The translations under genes were made by a program, and so were the position numbers. This document shows, one piece after another, positions 35,282-45,185 of a stretch of 64,000 nt of DNA. The DNA is taken from assembly GCF_037963145.1 (NCBI RefSeq), contig NZ_CP150144.1:2790001-2854000 (forward strand), written 5' to 3'. How positions within the stretch are numbered: position 1 is the stretch's first letter; every line of letters starts with the position of its first letter. The notes under the pieces were generated by a model. That model worked only from the letters and a program-made list of their open reading frames with translations, made no database searches and was not told where the DNA came from. The stretch is from Oceanobacillus sp. FSL K6-2867 (lineage in GTDB: Bacteria > Bacillota > Bacilli > Bacillales > Amphibacillaceae).

Positions 35282-35293
35282 TAGACTTTAAGA

Positions 35294-35318
35294 ATAGGAG
35301 GTTGCTTTAACCTCCTAT
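35294..35318 (+). terminator. Hairpin after murP
   Basis: A perfect 10-bp stem (35294-35303 with 35309-35318) and a 5-nt loop. The tail CTTTGCTT is a weak T-run, so read-through to mupG is possible. Confidence 0.6.
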
Positions 35319-35334
35319 CTTTGCTTACATCATC

Positions 35335-35592
35335 AGGAAACAATAAAATTTGAATGCTGTGGATAACGTGGTTACCTAAACAGCCACGTCCAGCTCCAGC
35401 GCCCAACGACTAGCGAGACTTCCCTCACCTCCGTACGATAAAGAAGACTTGCCGACTGGCTGTGCCAGAGGCTTAGTCGCACTTATACCCTTGCGGTGAA
35501 AGTCAACATCGGCTCCCTGCGGTCGCCGTGTTTCCTTTATCTCCTCCGGATCAGTCCAGTCCGTACGTCGTTACCCGGGCGCTTGCGCTTTT
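35335..35592. repeat. Dispersed hairpin-ended repeat, copy R1
   Basis: About 258 bp, shared with 56005-56235 from AGGAAAC to GGGCGCTTGCGCTTT. The ends pair: GCGCCCAACGAC with GTCGTTACCCGGGCGC. It carries an internal block (about 35450-35505) missing from copy R2. It is GC-rich compared with its surroundings, has no frame, and fills the murP-mupG gap. Confidence 0.85.
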
Positions 35593-35622
35593 GTACATCA
35601 TCATAAAATGGAGGGAATCAGT

Positions 35623-36693
35623 GTGTTAGGAATTTCTGTTTATCTAGGGAATGGGTCAATTGAACAGCAGACTCCCTATATTCGTAAGATGAAAGAAAGT
35701 GGATTTCAGTCGATTTTTACATCGCTCCATATTCCTGAGGATGATCATTCGACCTATAAGGATCAGCTTCAGGCACTTGGAAGAGTAGCTACTGAATTAG
35801 ATATGGAATTGATGGCAGATATCTCGCCGAATTCGTTGCAGGCACTAGGGTTTAATTGGAAAAATGCGGATGAATTACTGAGTTGGGGACTTTCAGGTCT
35901 TCGGATCGATTATGGTGTGGACGAACAAACAATTATTGATTTGTCTCACAAAATGCGAATCGCACTAAATGCAAGTACCATTACAGCGGACTCGTTAAAC
36001 GATATGAAAGCAAAAGGGCTTAACATTGAAGCAGTGGAAGCCTGGCATAATTATTACCCGCGACCAGAAACTGGACTTGGACTAAGTGATTTTATCCAAA
36101 AAAACAGGCTGTTAAAATCAGCAGGGATTACTGTAATGGCATTTATTCCTGGAGACAAGCAATTAAGGGGTCCGCTATACGAAAAACTGCCAACCTTGGA
36201 ACAGCATCGCAAGCTTTCCCCGTTTGCTGCTTTTTTGGAATTAGACAAACTGGCTGGGGTAGATAAAATTGTGGTTGGTGATGTGGAATTAAGTAATGCG
36301 TCATTAGAACAATTTCGTATCTATGAGCAAGATGAAATCGTGATCCGAGCTATCCCAGATAATTTGGTGGACTCTGACATACTTAATAAATCAGCGGCTC
36401 CATTCACCAACCGAGCAGATAATGCGAGAGACTGTATCCGTGCAGTTGAATCGAGAGGCTATGCGCAATTTGGAGAATCGGTTGTGCAGCCACGCAACTG
36501 TGCCGAACGATCAGCTGGCTCCATTACGATAGATAATGAGAAATATATGCGTTATCAAGGAGAAATTCAAATCACATTAGCCGATTTACCAGCTGATGAA
36601 AAAGTAAATGTGCTTGGAAAAGTCATTGATGATGATTTACCATTGCTTCCATGGATTAAGGGCAACCAGAAGTTTCGGATTAAATGGGTGTAA
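35623..36693 (+). CDS. mupG: 6-phospho-N-acetylmuramidase (MupG, DUF871)
   Basis: About 356 aa, MupG family, with a TIM-barrel N-terminal part and a cyclophilin-like C-terminal part. It cleaves MurNAc-6-P-GlcNAc taken up by the PTS into MurNAc-6-P and GlcNAc. Recognised by LGISVYLGNGSIEQQ, MELMADISPNSL, LRIDYGV, WHNYYPRPETGLG, MAFIPGDKQLRGPLYEKLPTLE and NCAERSAGSITIDN. GGAGGG sets a GTG start at 35623 rather than the ATG at 35608. In B. subtilis mupG heads the mur operon; here it follows murP and is separated from it by a repeat. Cytoplasmic. Confidence 0.9.
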   Translation: MLGISVYLGNGSIEQQTPYIRKMKESGFQSIFTSLHIPEDDHSTYKDQLQALGRVATELDMELMADISPNSLQALGFNWKNADELLSWGLSGLRIDYGVDEQTIIDLSHKMRIALNASTITADSLNDMKAKGLNIEAVEAWHNYYPRPETGLGLSDFIQKNRLLKSAGITVMAFIPGDKQLRGPLYEKLPTLEQHRKLSPFAAFLELDKLAGVDKIVVGDVELSNASLEQFRIYEQDEIVIRAIPDNLVDSDILNKSAAPFTNRADNARDCIRAVESRGYAQFGESVVQPRNCAERSAGSITIDNEKYMRYQGEIQITLADLPADEKVNVLGKVIDDDLPLLPWIKGNQKFRIKWV

Positions 36694-36739
36694 TTACACT
36701 ATTAGTGTTGGAATGTCAGGAACAAAGGGGGAAACAGGG

Positions 36740-37234
36740 ATGATCATTAGACCAATCGCAGAAAGTGATGCAGAAAATTTCTTAAAGCTTAGTAAGAAAA
36801 TTGATGCGTCTGGCTTTATGCTGTATGAACCAGGTGAACGAGATACGACTGTCGATGAGCAGCAAAAATCAATCGGACGAATCCTGACCGAAAAAAATAC
36901 AGCCTTTTTTGCAGCTGAAGCGGATAACAAATTGGTTGGCTTTATTGCAGCATTCGGTGGGAAAGTGAATAGAAACAAGCATTCTGCATACCTTGTCTTA
37001 GGCATTCTCGAAGAATATCAAGGACAAGGAATAGCCACAAAATTATTTCTGCGAATTTTTGAGTGGGCAAAAGAGGCGGGAATTACAAGATTAGAATTAA
37101 CAGTTATAAAAGACAATATAAAAGCATTTCAATTATACCGAAAAATGGGATTTGTTATAGAGGGAGAGAAAGTCAACTCCTTGATGATAGACGGTAAACC
37201 GGTTAATGAGTATTATTTATATAAATTGGTGTGA
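36740..37234 (+). CDS. GNAT-family N-acetyltransferase
   Basis: About 164 aa with a GNAT fold: acetyl-CoA loop LVLGILEEYQGQGIATKLF near residues 91-109 and the late LELTVIKDNIKAFQLYRKMGF. It transfers acetyl to an unknown amine. The ATG at 36740 follows AAAGGGGG; longer frames from 36608 overlap mupG and lack homology. It lies 46 bp after mupG, so it is probably in the same transcript. A role in amino-sugar use is possible but not shown. Confidence 0.82.
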   Translation: MIIRPIAESDAENFLKLSKKIDASGFMLYEPGERDTTVDEQQKSIGRILTEKNTAFFAAEADNKLVGFIAAFGGKVNRNKHSAYLVLGILEEYQGQGIATKLFLRIFEWAKEAGITRLELTVIKDNIKAFQLYRKMGFVIEGEKVNSLMIDGKPVNEYYLYKLV

Positions 37235-37281
37235 TTGCATTATCATTCGAAGCGGAATTTTTACCTATAATCTGTACGCAG

Positions 37282-37320
37282 AAAGAAGCTAAGATTAAAT
37301 TATTAGCTTCTTTTTTTTAT
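37282..37320 (+). terminator. Terminator after the GNAT gene
   Basis: An 11-bp stem (37282-37292 with 37303-37313) and a long T-run. Confidence 0.85.
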
Positions 37321-37513
37321 GGATTATGATGGCTTTTTCTGATAGATAATGAAGACTGTAATAAGTGTCTGAACGACAAACCTTATTAAACATTCGATGC
37401 TTTATCACCTTGTTCCTCAATATTAAAATCCCCCTAATCTAACTAATAATCATTTTTCTCTTTACATATAATCTACTAGAAATCAACCAAATAAATAGTG
37501 GCGGAGGCTAGTT

Positions 37514-38488
37514 ATGATGTATGTTCTAGGAATTGATGGCGGGGGCACAAAAACGAAAGGTGTTATAACAAAGCTGAATGGAGAAAAAATTGCTGAAGCA
37601 ACAGTAGGTCCTACCAATCCAAATAGTATAAAGAAATCGGATTTGAAAAAAGAGCTGTGTAATCTATTCACTTTATTAAAGCAGCAGAATACTTCTTGCT
37701 TTTTCCAATTAAAACATGTATTTGCAGGAATGTCTGGCGTCGGTCATCCAGCAACTAAAAATATGGTGCAAAAAGTTCTTACTGATTTATTACCGGAACA
37801 TGTCAATATAACAGTAGAAACGGATGCTATTAATGCTCTGTATTCAGGTACTCTGGGTAAACCAGGAATTGTGCAAATTGCAGGAACTGGCTCCATTACC
37901 TTTGGTTTAAATAAAGAGGGAGTCTCAACTCGTATTGGGGGATGGGGACATTTAATTGGTGAGATGGGAAGCGGATTTGCACTTGGGCGTGATGCATTAG
38001 AGGCAGCCTTCTTGGCACATGATGGATTAGGGAAGTCTACAATAATCAGTGAATCCCTACTCGAACATTTTCAAGCGGTTAAACTGTCCGATATTATCCA
38101 TTTTGTATATCAAGAAAAAAACCAGAAAGAACGAGTAGCATCTTTAAGCAAAATAGTAATGAAAGCAGCTGATAATGGTGATCAAGTTGCTCAGGAAATC
38201 ATTCGGAAAAATGCTGAATATATGGGGAAATCGATTGCCTTTTTGCTAATAAAGTTATTTTATGAAAGAGAAGAGATACCTATAGTGGTAACCGGCGGGA
38301 TCTTTAATCGACTCGATCTTTTTCAGACGATAATCGAAGAGGAAATACGCCAGCAACAATTAAATCCATTGCTAATTGTGCCTAAAATGGAGCCTGTTGG
38401 TGGAGCAGTTGTAGCTGCCTTGATTGAAGAAAATATCGTGGTTTGTTCTGATTTTGTTGAGTCTTTTATTTATGATAGGTTACATTAA
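37514..38488 (+). CDS. BadF/BadG-family amino-sugar kinase (NagK/MurK-like)
   Basis: A 324-aa ASKHA-fold kinase. Phosphate-1 motif LGIDGGGTKTKGVI, GPTNPNS, AGMSGVGH, VQIAGTGSITFG, RIGGWGHLIGEMGSGFALGRDAL and the adenosine-site VVTGGIFN. It phosphorylates GlcNAc and/or MurNAc at the expense of ATP. This fits the free GlcNAc released inside the cell by MupG, which needs a kinase before nagA. The substrate is inferred from context. GGCGGAGG precedes the ATG. Confidence 0.86.
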   Translation: MMYVLGIDGGGTKTKGVITKLNGEKIAEATVGPTNPNSIKKSDLKKELCNLFTLLKQQNTSCFFQLKHVFAGMSGVGHPATKNMVQKVLTDLLPEHVNITVETDAINALYSGTLGKPGIVQIAGTGSITFGLNKEGVSTRIGGWGHLIGEMGSGFALGRDALEAAFLAHDGLGKSTIISESLLEHFQAVKLSDIIHFVYQEKNQKERVASLSKIVMKAADNGDQVAQEIIRKNAEYMGKSIAFLLIKLFYEREEIPIVVTGGIFNRLDLFQTIIEEEIRQQQLNPLLIVPKMEPVGGAVVAALIEENIVVCSDFVESFIYDRLH

Positions 38489-38506
38489 CTGAATCAAAAG
38501 CTTTAT

Positions 38507-38550
38507 TAAAGAATAATAAATGCACCGTTTGATTCATTTATTATTCTTTA
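38507..38550 (+). terminator. Hairpin terminator after the kinase gene
   Basis: A perfect 16-bp stem (38507-38522 with 38535-38550), 12-nt loop; the tail is AT-rich rather than pure T. Confidence 0.7.
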
Positions 38551-38674
38551 AATATTTTTAATTTGTCTAATAATATCGATTATTATAGAATGTAACATGT
38601 AATCAGGTGTACTGCCAAAAAGCTAGTTACTATCGTGAGTAATCAACAGCAAGAAATCGAAGGAGGAATTGAAG

Positions 38675-39094
38675 TTGACCAAAATGAATCTAGAATTAGC
38701 AAAAAAACTTATTGAAGGTGCTGAGCAAGAAGCGACAAATATGGGAGTTGCAATGGTTATATCCGTTGTAGACGAAGGTGGAAATTTAACCGCAGTACAT
38801 CGCATGGATGATGCATGGCTAGCTAGTGTCGACATAGCGCAGAATAAGGCTTGGACATCTGTTGCATTAAAAATGCCAACGTCAGATTTAGCTGAAGCTG
38901 CTGTTCCAAACGCTGAACTTTATGGTGTAAACACCACTAATAACGGGAGAATCGTTCTCTTCGGTGGAGGAATACCATTAGTGGAAAATGATCAGATTAT
39001 AGGTGGCGTAGGCGTGAGCGGCAGCTCTGTAGACCATGATGTTCAAGTAGCTGAGGCAGCTGTAGATGTTTTTGAGAATATAAAATATGTATAG
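38675..39094 (+). CDS. GlcG/HbpS-family protein
   Basis: About 139 aa of the GlcG/HbpS family (heme-binding or small-molecule-binding octamers; function variable and often unknown). VISVVDEGGNLTAVHRMDDAWLASVDIAQNKAWTS is the family core and GGGIPLVENDQIIGGVGVSG the C-terminal core. The start is TTG 38675, 8 nt from AGGAGG; ATG 38684 is possible. No signal peptide. It often sits near sugar or diol catabolism genes; here it follows the kinase as a separate unit with its own terminator. Confidence 0.82.
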   Translation: MTKMNLELAKKLIEGAEQEATNMGVAMVISVVDEGGNLTAVHRMDDAWLASVDIAQNKAWTSVALKMPTSDLAEAAVPNAELYGVNTTNNGRIVLFGGGIPLVENDQIIGGVGVSGSSVDHDVQVAEAAVDVFENIKYV

Positions 39095-39127
39095 TTTAAT
39101 CGAATAATTGATGCTTAATAGACATTA

Positions 39128-39165
39128 AAAAGCAGTGAACGATTGAAAACCGTTCACTGCTTTTC
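39128..39165 (+). terminator. Terminator after the GlcG/HbpS gene
   Basis: A perfect 14-bp stem (39128-39141 with 39151-39164) and TTTT. Confidence 0.85.
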
Positions 39166-39272
39166 CTTATTGCAAATTTATAAACTGAAACATAACTTCA
39201 TGCAGCAAAATTATAATCTGCTAATTTAATATATATAGCGAGCAATATATTGCTATTAATAAAATAAACAGA

Positions 39273-39968
39273 TTAAAAGTTCCTGAACGGTTGCTTAGCT
39301 ATACTAAAAACACCGTCCGCTTTTCCAACAATAACTTTATCAGCCATCCCTACAAACAGCCCTGTTTCAACAACACCGACAAGCATTTTTAAATCCCTTT
39401 GCAATGCTTCTGGTTCTAGAATTTCATCAAAGGAGCAGTCCAAAATGTAGTTGCCATTATCGGTAATAAACACTTCTTCATCTTTATGGCGCAATGCTGG
39501 TTTGCCGCCTAATTTTTCAATGGTTGTTGATGTTCGTTCCCAACCGAAAGGCGTTACCTCTACAGCTAGCGGAAATGCTCCCAGATGGGCTACAAGCTTA
39601 GACTCATCAACAATAACAATAAACTCTTTTGCAGCAGCTGCGACAACTTTTTCGCGCAGTAATGCACCGCCACCGCCTTTGATAAGCTGCAGGTTTTCAT
39701 CTACTTCATCAGCACCATCAATTGCTATGTCCAATTGCTGTACCTTTGAAAAATCAGTAAGTGGTACACCGAATTCGTCTGCCCATTTGGCTGTTATGTT
39801 GGAAGTAGGAATAGCTGTAATATTAAGCCCTTCATGTACACGTTCGCCTAGTCTTTTCACCATCCAGTATATGGTAGATCCAGATCCCAGGCCGACTTTC
39901 ATGCCGTCTTTAACTAAATTCGCTGCCTCTTCTCCAACTAACTTTTTTAATGAGTCTGCATTTTGCAT
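39273..39968 (-). CDS. rpiA: Ribose-5-phosphate isomerase A
   Basis: A 231-aa enzyme interconverting ribose-5-P and ribulose-5-P. Motifs: VGLGSGSTIYWMVKRLG, DGADEVDENLQLIKGGGGALLREK (catalytic Asp/Glu/Lys) and FIVIVDESKLV. Many Bacillaceae use RpiB, so an RpiA coupled to tkt is worth noting. It starts 28 bp after the tkt stop with an AGGAG site, forming a tkt-rpiA operon divergent from the gat-type operon. Confidence 0.95.
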   Translation of the reverse strand: MQNADSLKKLVGEEAANLVKDGMKVGLGSGSTIYWMVKRLGERVHEGLNITAIPTSNITAKWADEFGVPLTDFSKVQQLDIAIDGADEVDENLQLIKGGGGALLREKVVAAAAKEFIVIVDESKLVAHLGAFPLAVEVTPFGWERTSTTIEKLGGKPALRHKDEEVFITDNGNYILDCSFDEILEPEALQRDLKMLVGVVETGLFVGMADKVIVGKADGVFSIAKQPFRNF

Positions 39969-39996
39969 CGTGTAACATCTCCTATTCGTGAAATAA

Positions 39997-42015
39997 TTAT
40001 GAAATAACTTCCACGTTCAATACAGATTCAACATGCTTAACAACATTTTCAACTGTAAATCCGTACGCTTCGATCACTTGATTACCTGGTGCAGATGCAC
40101 CAAAAGTGTCAATTCCGAGAACTGTGCCTTGTTCACCTGTATAGCGCTCCCAGCCAAAAGTGGATCCCATTTCGATTGCCACACGTGCCTTCACATGAGG
40201 AGGAATTACTTCATTTTTATATGCTGCATCTTGTTGATTGAATCGATCCCATGATGGCATGCTGACAACGCGCACATCAATACCTTTTTCTTTCAATGCT
40301 ATCTTGGAAGCAATCGCCAGTTGAACCTCTGATCCGGTTGCTAATAATAGTGCATCAGGTGTCTCTTTTTCGGAGTTGCTTACGATATAGGCACCTTTTT
40401 TAACACCTTCATAGGCATTTTCTTTTGTTGATTCCAATGTTGGTAAATCTTGTCTTGTTAAAACAAGTGCTGTAGGCTGATCTTTGGATTCCAGTGCTAG
40501 TCGCCATGCAGCAGCTGTTTCGTTGGCATCAGCAGGACGAATCATGGATAGTCCAGGAATGACACGTAATGCTGCTAAATGTTCAACTGGTTCATGTGTC
40601 GGGCCATCTTCTCCAACAGCAATAGAATCATGGGTAAATACGTAAGTAACAGGTGTTTTCATAATGGATGCCAGACGAATAGCTGGGCGTAAATAGTCAT
40701 TAAAGACAAAGAATGTACCACCATATACTTTTAATCCGCCATGAAGAGCGATTCCATTTAAAGCAGCTCCCATTGCATGTTCACGTACACCAAACCAAAT
40801 ATTTCTTTCTTCATAACTATCCCGGGAATAATCGCCCTCACCATTTATCATTGTCTTATTGGATCCTGCTAGGTCAGCACTCCCGCCAAAGAAGTTAGGT
40901 ACTGCTTTTGCAATAGCATTCAGAACTTTACCAGAAGAAGCTCTAGTGGCAAGGGTATCGTGTCCAGCCTCAAAGACTGGTAAAGCTTTCTCCCAATCTA
41001 CTGGAAGCTCATCATGAATTGCCAGCTGAAGCTCTTTTGCTAGTTCTGGATATTTTTCAGTATATGTTTTAATCAATTGATTCCATGCTGCTTCCTTTTT
41101 TTCTCCGTTTCTGCCAATTTTTTCGTTGAAATCAGCATAAACCTCTTCTGGTACATGGAAGGGTTCGTGTTCCCAACGGTAAAATTCTTTTGTTAGCTTT
41201 GTTTCTTCCAAACCAAGCGGTGAACCATGTGATGCAGCGGATGCAGATTTATTTGGTGAACCATAACCAATTACCGTTTTAATTTCAATTAAAGTTGGCT
41301 GGGTTTTATTTGCTTGTGCTTCCTTAATCGCCTTTCTGATTTCATTGACATCGTTTCCATATTCAACACGGAGAACTTGCCATCCATATGCTGTGAAACG
41401 TTGCTCGGTATTTTCAGAGAAAGATTTATTTAAATCACCATCTAAAGAAATATCGTTAGAATCATAGAGTGCGATTAATTTGCCTAACCCTAAATGGCCG
41501 GCTAATGAAGCAGCCTCATGGGATATTCCTTCCATTAAATCCCCATCACTTACAAGTGCATACGTATAATGATCCACGACAGAGAGATCTTCTTTATTAA
41601 ATTTAGCAGCTAAATGTGCTTCGGCCATTGCCATACCAACAGACATTGCGATGCCCTGGCCAAGTGGACCCGTTGTTGCTTCCACTCCATCTGTATGATG
41701 TACTTCCGGGTGACCTGGAGTTTTTGAGTCCCATTGGCGAAACGCTTTCAAATCATCTATTGAAAGGTTATAACCGGCTAAATGAAGCAGGCTGTATAAA
41801 AGCATTGATCCATGACCTGCTGAGAGGACAAAACGGTCACGGTTAAACCATTTTGAGTTCTTTGGATTATGGTTCATAAAATCCGTCCATAGTGTGTAAG
41901 CCATTGGAGCAGCCCCCATTGGCAAGCCGGGATGCCCGGAATTCGCCTTTTCGATTGCGTCGATTGATAATGTACGAATGGTGTTAATGGATAAGTTCTC
42001 GATGCTTGTTGACAT
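39997..42015 (-). CDS. tkt: Transketolase
   Basis: A 672-aa thiamine diphosphate enzyme of the non-oxidative pentose phosphate pathway, full length. [33 protein letters not shown], the ThDP motif [56 protein letters not shown] and the C-terminal [12 protein letters not shown] are all present. AAAGGAG precedes the ATG. Pairing with rpiA across from a sugar-alcohol PTS operon suggests joint use for pentose phosphates. I cannot tell whether another housekeeping tkt exists. Confidence 0.96.
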   Translation of the reverse strand: MSTSIENLSINTIRTLSIDAIEKANSGHPGLPMGAAPMAYTLWTDFMNHNPKNSKWFNRDRFVLSAGHGSMLLYSLLHLAGYNLSIDDLKAFRQWDSKTPGHPEVHHTDGVEATTGPLGQGIAMSVGMAMAEAHLAAKFNKEDLSVVDHYTYALVSDGDLMEGISHEAASLAGHLGLGKLIALYDSNDISLDGDLNKSFSENTEQRFTAYGWQVLRVEYGNDVNEIRKAIKEAQANKTQPTLIEIKTVIGYGSPNKSASAASHGSPLGLEETKLTKEFYRWEHEPFHVPEEVYADFNEKIGRNGEKKEAAWNQLIKTYTEKYPELAKELQLAIHDELPVDWEKALPVFEAGHDTLATRASSGKVLNAIAKAVPNFFGGSADLAGSNKTMINGEGDYSRDSYEERNIWFGVREHAMGAALNGIALHGGLKVYGGTFFVFNDYLRPAIRLASIMKTPVTYVFTHDSIAVGEDGPTHEPVEHLAALRVIPGLSMIRPADANETAAAWRLALESKDQPTALVLTRQDLPTLESTKENAYEGVKKGAYIVSNSEKETPDALLLATGSEVQLAIASKIALKEKGIDVRVVSMPSWDRFNQQDAAYKNEVIPPHVKARVAIEMGSTFGWERYTGEQGTVLGIDTFGASAPGNQVIEAYGFTVENVVKHVESVLNVEVIS

Positions 42016-42187
42016 TAGTAAATGCTCCTTTATTTTATAAATGTTATATGTATTACATACCTATCGTATAATGAACCGTTTTCAAAAACAAGCATTTTAT
42101 TGTACGCAATTGTGAAGAATATATGTACAAATTTGTATTTTCTGTGTAAATCACAACATTGTACAATTGATGTCCTGCTTTTTGGGA

Positions 42188-42214
42188 TGAAAACGAATTC
42201 AAATAATGTATAAT
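42188..42214 (+). promoter_or_regulatory. Perfect cre site and -10 before the gat-type operon
   Basis: TGAAAACGAATTCA (42188-42201) matches the cre consensus TGNAANCGNWWNCA at every fixed position and lies just upstream of TATAAT (42209-42214), over the -35 region. CcpA repression of the PTS operon is likely; an effect on divergent tkt (170 bp away) is possible. Confidence 0.65.
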
Positions 42215-42247
42215 AGGTGTTAATATAGAGCTAAAGGAGGATTACGA

Positions 42248-44308
42248 GTGGTACTAAGCGATCGCGATAAGAGGATCTTAAATGATTTGATGAGTAATCC
42301 AAGTGTAACAAGTATGACATTAGAAGAGAAACATGCATTAACAAGAAGACAGCTTGGTTATAGCTTTACGAAGATTAATGAATGGTTAAAAATAAATAGT
42401 CTTCCAGCAATAGAAAGAACAAGAAAAGGTCAATTTGTGATTGATCAGGCTGTTTTTTCAAAACTTAATAGTAGTTATGAAGGTGCTGTTGCTTCAGCAA
42501 TATTTACGGAAGAGCAGCGTGTTCAATTAATTATTTTGATGTTGCTAAGTTCCGAAGAAGAGCTGTCGTTAAACCATTTTACAATCGAATTGGAAGTTAG
42601 CAAGAATACAGTTCTCAATGATATGAAACAAGCCCAGGTATTCCTGGATGATTACGATTTGACAATCCGTTATTCACGAAAACATGGATATTTGATTGAG
42701 GGCAACGAGTTTCAGGTACGCAAATTACTCATCCATATAACGCATCAAGTACTGCAAATGAGTAATGGGAAAAATAGATTAGAAGATTTATCTGGCATTC
42801 AAAATGATTTGTTGGATGAATTCAAAAGGCGTATTGAGAAAGTGGAGAATAAGTTAAACTTAAAATTTACGGATGAAAAATTGGTAACGATGCCATACAT
42901 TTTGATTCTGATATTAAGAAGGATACAAAAGGGCAATGAGATTAACTCGTTTTCCATCCGCTATGAGGAGCTATCGGATACGAAAGAGTACCAGGCTACC
43001 GAGGAAATTTTATATGATTTCAATGAAATTCCAGTGACTGAGCGCCTGTTCATCACCCTGCATCTTTTGACGACAAATGTTTATTGGTCAGAATACATCA
43101 ATGAAGAAGCAATACCGAACCTAGTACCAGCTATTAACGATATGCTCAGACAATTTGAAAAAAGTGCTTGTATTTATTTGCAGGAGCGCAATCAGCTATT
43201 AGACAAACTTTTACAGCATCTTCAGCCAGCATATTATCGAATAAAATATCACCTTACAGACACGATCAATTTTCAAGGATCTTTGAGCAAGGAGTTTAAG
43301 GAATTGCATCATCTCGTAAAGCGCTCGATTGGACCGCTTGCAGAGTTAATCGGTGATGATATTCCTGAAAGCGAAACCACTTTTATAACGATGCTTATTG
43401 GTGGGTGGATGAATCGGCAAGGTGAAAGTATTGAAGAAAAAATAAAAGCAGTTGTCGTTTGCCCGCAAGGCGTATCCGTTTCAAAATTATTGTTTAATGA
43501 ACTGAAAGAATTATTTCCGGAATTTGTATTTTTGGACTCTTTGTCCGTAAGGGAATTTCTCGATTATAAGTTAGATTACGATATCGTCTTTTCACCAACC
43601 CAATTGGAAACAGAGAAAAAATTATTTATCTCAAAAGTATTTCTTGGGCAAGAGGAACGTTATCGTTTAAGAAAGCAAGTGATGCTTGCTATTCATGGGT
43701 ATATTCCCAATGATATTAATGTTTATCATGTCATAGATATAATTAAAAGGCATTCTGCAATCAATAATGAAAAGGCTTTAATAGAAGATTTAGAGGAATA
43801 CTTTAATCGAGATGATGATTCTGCTGTGGTAAGGCAGAATGCTGCACAGCGAGAATTCGATTTGGATGAGTTAATTGTGCCAGAGAATATTACGTTAAGA
43901 GATTCGGTTGGTTCATGGGAAGAAGCGATACGGATAAGTGCCGATCCATTAATAAAAGAAGGCAAAATACTTCCAGAGTATGTGCATGCAATGATTCACC
44001 ACTCGAAGGATGATCCGTACATTGTAATTGGTTCAAATATAGCAATCCCGCACGCTGCACCGGAAGACGGTGTTAATGAGGTTGGCATGACCCTCTTACG
44101 ATTAAAAGAAGGTGTACAGTACAGCCAGGATTATACGATTCATTTAATTTTTGTAATTGCTGCAGTGGATAAAAAACAGCATATACATGCTTTGATGCAA
44201 TTAATGAATTTGGCAGGATCTGAAGAAGATACGAACAAAATAATCAATGCGAGTTCTATTGAAGAGGTTCATGAAATTATAAAATTTTATAGTTCTGACA
44301 GAAGTTAG
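42248..44308 (+). CDS. PRD-containing regulator with EIIB and EIIA domains
   Basis: A 686-aa activator of MtlR/GatR type: N-terminal HTH region, a second HTH (LNHFTIELEVSKNTVLNDMKQA), two PRDs, an EIIB-like domain (VVCPQGVSVSKLLFNEL with Cys) and a C-terminal EIIA domain (GSNIAIPHAAPEDGVNEVGM with His). Its activity is set by phosphorylation from the adjacent PTS. The GTG start is 7 nt after AAAGGAGG. It heads the operon with gatABC downstream, which it probably activates. Confidence 0.88.
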   Translation: MVLSDRDKRILNDLMSNPSVTSMTLEEKHALTRRQLGYSFTKINEWLKINSLPAIERTRKGQFVIDQAVFSKLNSSYEGAVASAIFTEEQRVQLIILMLLSSEEELSLNHFTIELEVSKNTVLNDMKQAQVFLDDYDLTIRYSRKHGYLIEGNEFQVRKLLIHITHQVLQMSNGKNRLEDLSGIQNDLLDEFKRRIEKVENKLNLKFTDEKLVTMPYILILILRRIQKGNEINSFSIRYEELSDTKEYQATEEILYDFNEIPVTERLFITLHLLTTNVYWSEYINEEAIPNLVPAINDMLRQFEKSACIYLQERNQLLDKLLQHLQPAYYRIKYHLTDTINFQGSLSKEFKELHHLVKRSIGPLAELIGDDIPESETTFITMLIGGWMNRQGESIEEKIKAVVVCPQGVSVSKLLFNELKELFPEFVFLDSLSVREFLDYKLDYDIVFSPTQLETEKKLFISKVFLGQEERYRLRKQVMLAIHGYIPNDINVYHVIDIIKRHSAINNEKALIEDLEEYFNRDDDSAVVRQNAAQREFDLDELIVPENITLRDSVGSWEEAIRISADPLIKEGKILPEYVHAMIHHSKDDPYIVIGSNIAIPHAAPEDGVNEVGMTLLRLKEGVQYSQDYTIHLIFVIAAVDKKQHIHALMQLMNLAGSEEDTNKIINASSIEEVHEIIKFYSSDRS

Positions 44309-44340
44309 TAAGACAGAAGTAAAGAATAGGAGTGCAAAGA

Positions 44341-44829
44341 ATGAGTGAGTTATTTTTCAATGAATCTGTCATTCTACTAGATGTGGAAGGCAATAGTAAA
44401 GAAGAGGTATTAGCAGCAATTGGCAATAATCTAGTGGATAGAGGTTTAGTGAAAGAAAGCTTTGTTCCTGCGATTATTAAACGAGAAGGTGAGTTTGCGA
44501 CAGGGCTTCCAACAGCAGGAGTATCTGTAGCAATTCCGCACACAGATGTGGAGCATGTCAACAAAAAAACGATTAGTATTGCTGTTTTAAAGAACCCAGT
44601 TGATTTTGTAATCATGGGAGACGATAGTGAAACTACACCTGTACAGCTAGTTTTTATGTTAGCAATGGATGAAGCGCATTCACAGCTTTCTTTACTCCAA
44701 AAGTTAATGCAAGTTTTTCAAGAAGAGGATACATTGAAGTACCTTGTAAGGCAAACAGACAAATCAAAGATTAAAAGTCTTTTGGAGGAAAAGCTGGATT
44801 TTGTAGCACTTGAAGGAGGTGAGAGATAA
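44341..44829 (+). CDS. gatA: PTS EIIA, galactitol/fructose type
   Basis: A 162-aa phosphocarrier with the active-site His in VSVAIPHTDVEHV. It passes phosphate to the EIIB protein next to it. The ATG at 44341, 8 nt after TAGGAG, is preferred to GTG 44332, which overlaps the SD. The start codon of gatB overlaps its stop codon by one base (TAATG), so the two are translationally coupled. Confidence 0.9.
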   Translation: MSELFFNESVILLDVEGNSKEEVLAAIGNNLVDRGLVKESFVPAIIKREGEFATGLPTAGVSVAIPHTDVEHVNKKTISIAVLKNPVDFVIMGDDSETTPVQLVFMLAMDEAHSQLSLLQKLMQVFQEEDTLKYLVRQTDKSKIKSLLEEKLDFVALEGGER

Positions 44830-45110
44830 TGGCGAAGCAAGTATTAGTAGCATGTGGAGCAGGTATTGCAACATCAACTGTTGTAAACAGTGCAATTGAA
44901 GAATTAGCAAAAGAAAACAACATTAAAGTTGATTTAAAACAAATCAAAATTGCTGAAGTTGGTGCATATGTAGATACAGCAGATCTATTGGTTACAACTG
45001 CAATGACGAAAACAGAATACCCATTCCCAGTAATTAATGCACGTACATTTTTAACTGGTATTGGTGTTGAAGATACAAAAAAACAAATTTTAGACGAACT
45101 TCAAAAATAA
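44829..45110 (+). CDS. gatB: PTS EIIB, galactitol type
   Basis: A 93-aa EIIB with the phosphocysteine loop VLVACGAGIATSTVVNSAI. It relays phosphate from GatA to the sugar bound by GatC. A GGAGGTGAGAG site lies within the end of gatA. It is followed by a large intercistronic hairpin before gatC. Confidence 0.92.
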   Translation: MAKQVLVACGAGIATSTVVNSAIEELAKENNIKVDLKQIKIAEVGAYVDTADLLVTTAMTKTEYPFPVINARTFLTGIGVEDTKKQILDELQK

Positions 45111-45117
45111 GCAGCCA

Positions 45118-45163
45118 AACATAAATCTCGATAAGCACTTAGCGTAATATCGAGATTTATGTT
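45118..45163 (+). promoter_or_regulatory. Intercistronic hairpin between gatB and gatC
   Basis: A perfect 16-bp stem (45118-45133 with 45148-45163) and a 14-nt loop, with no T-run. It lies upstream of the gatC SD, so it could act as an mRNA processing or stability element that gives EIIB and EIIC different yields, or as a weak attenuator. Confidence 0.6.
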
Positions 45164-45185
45164 GAATTTGTTAGGGGGTATCAGG

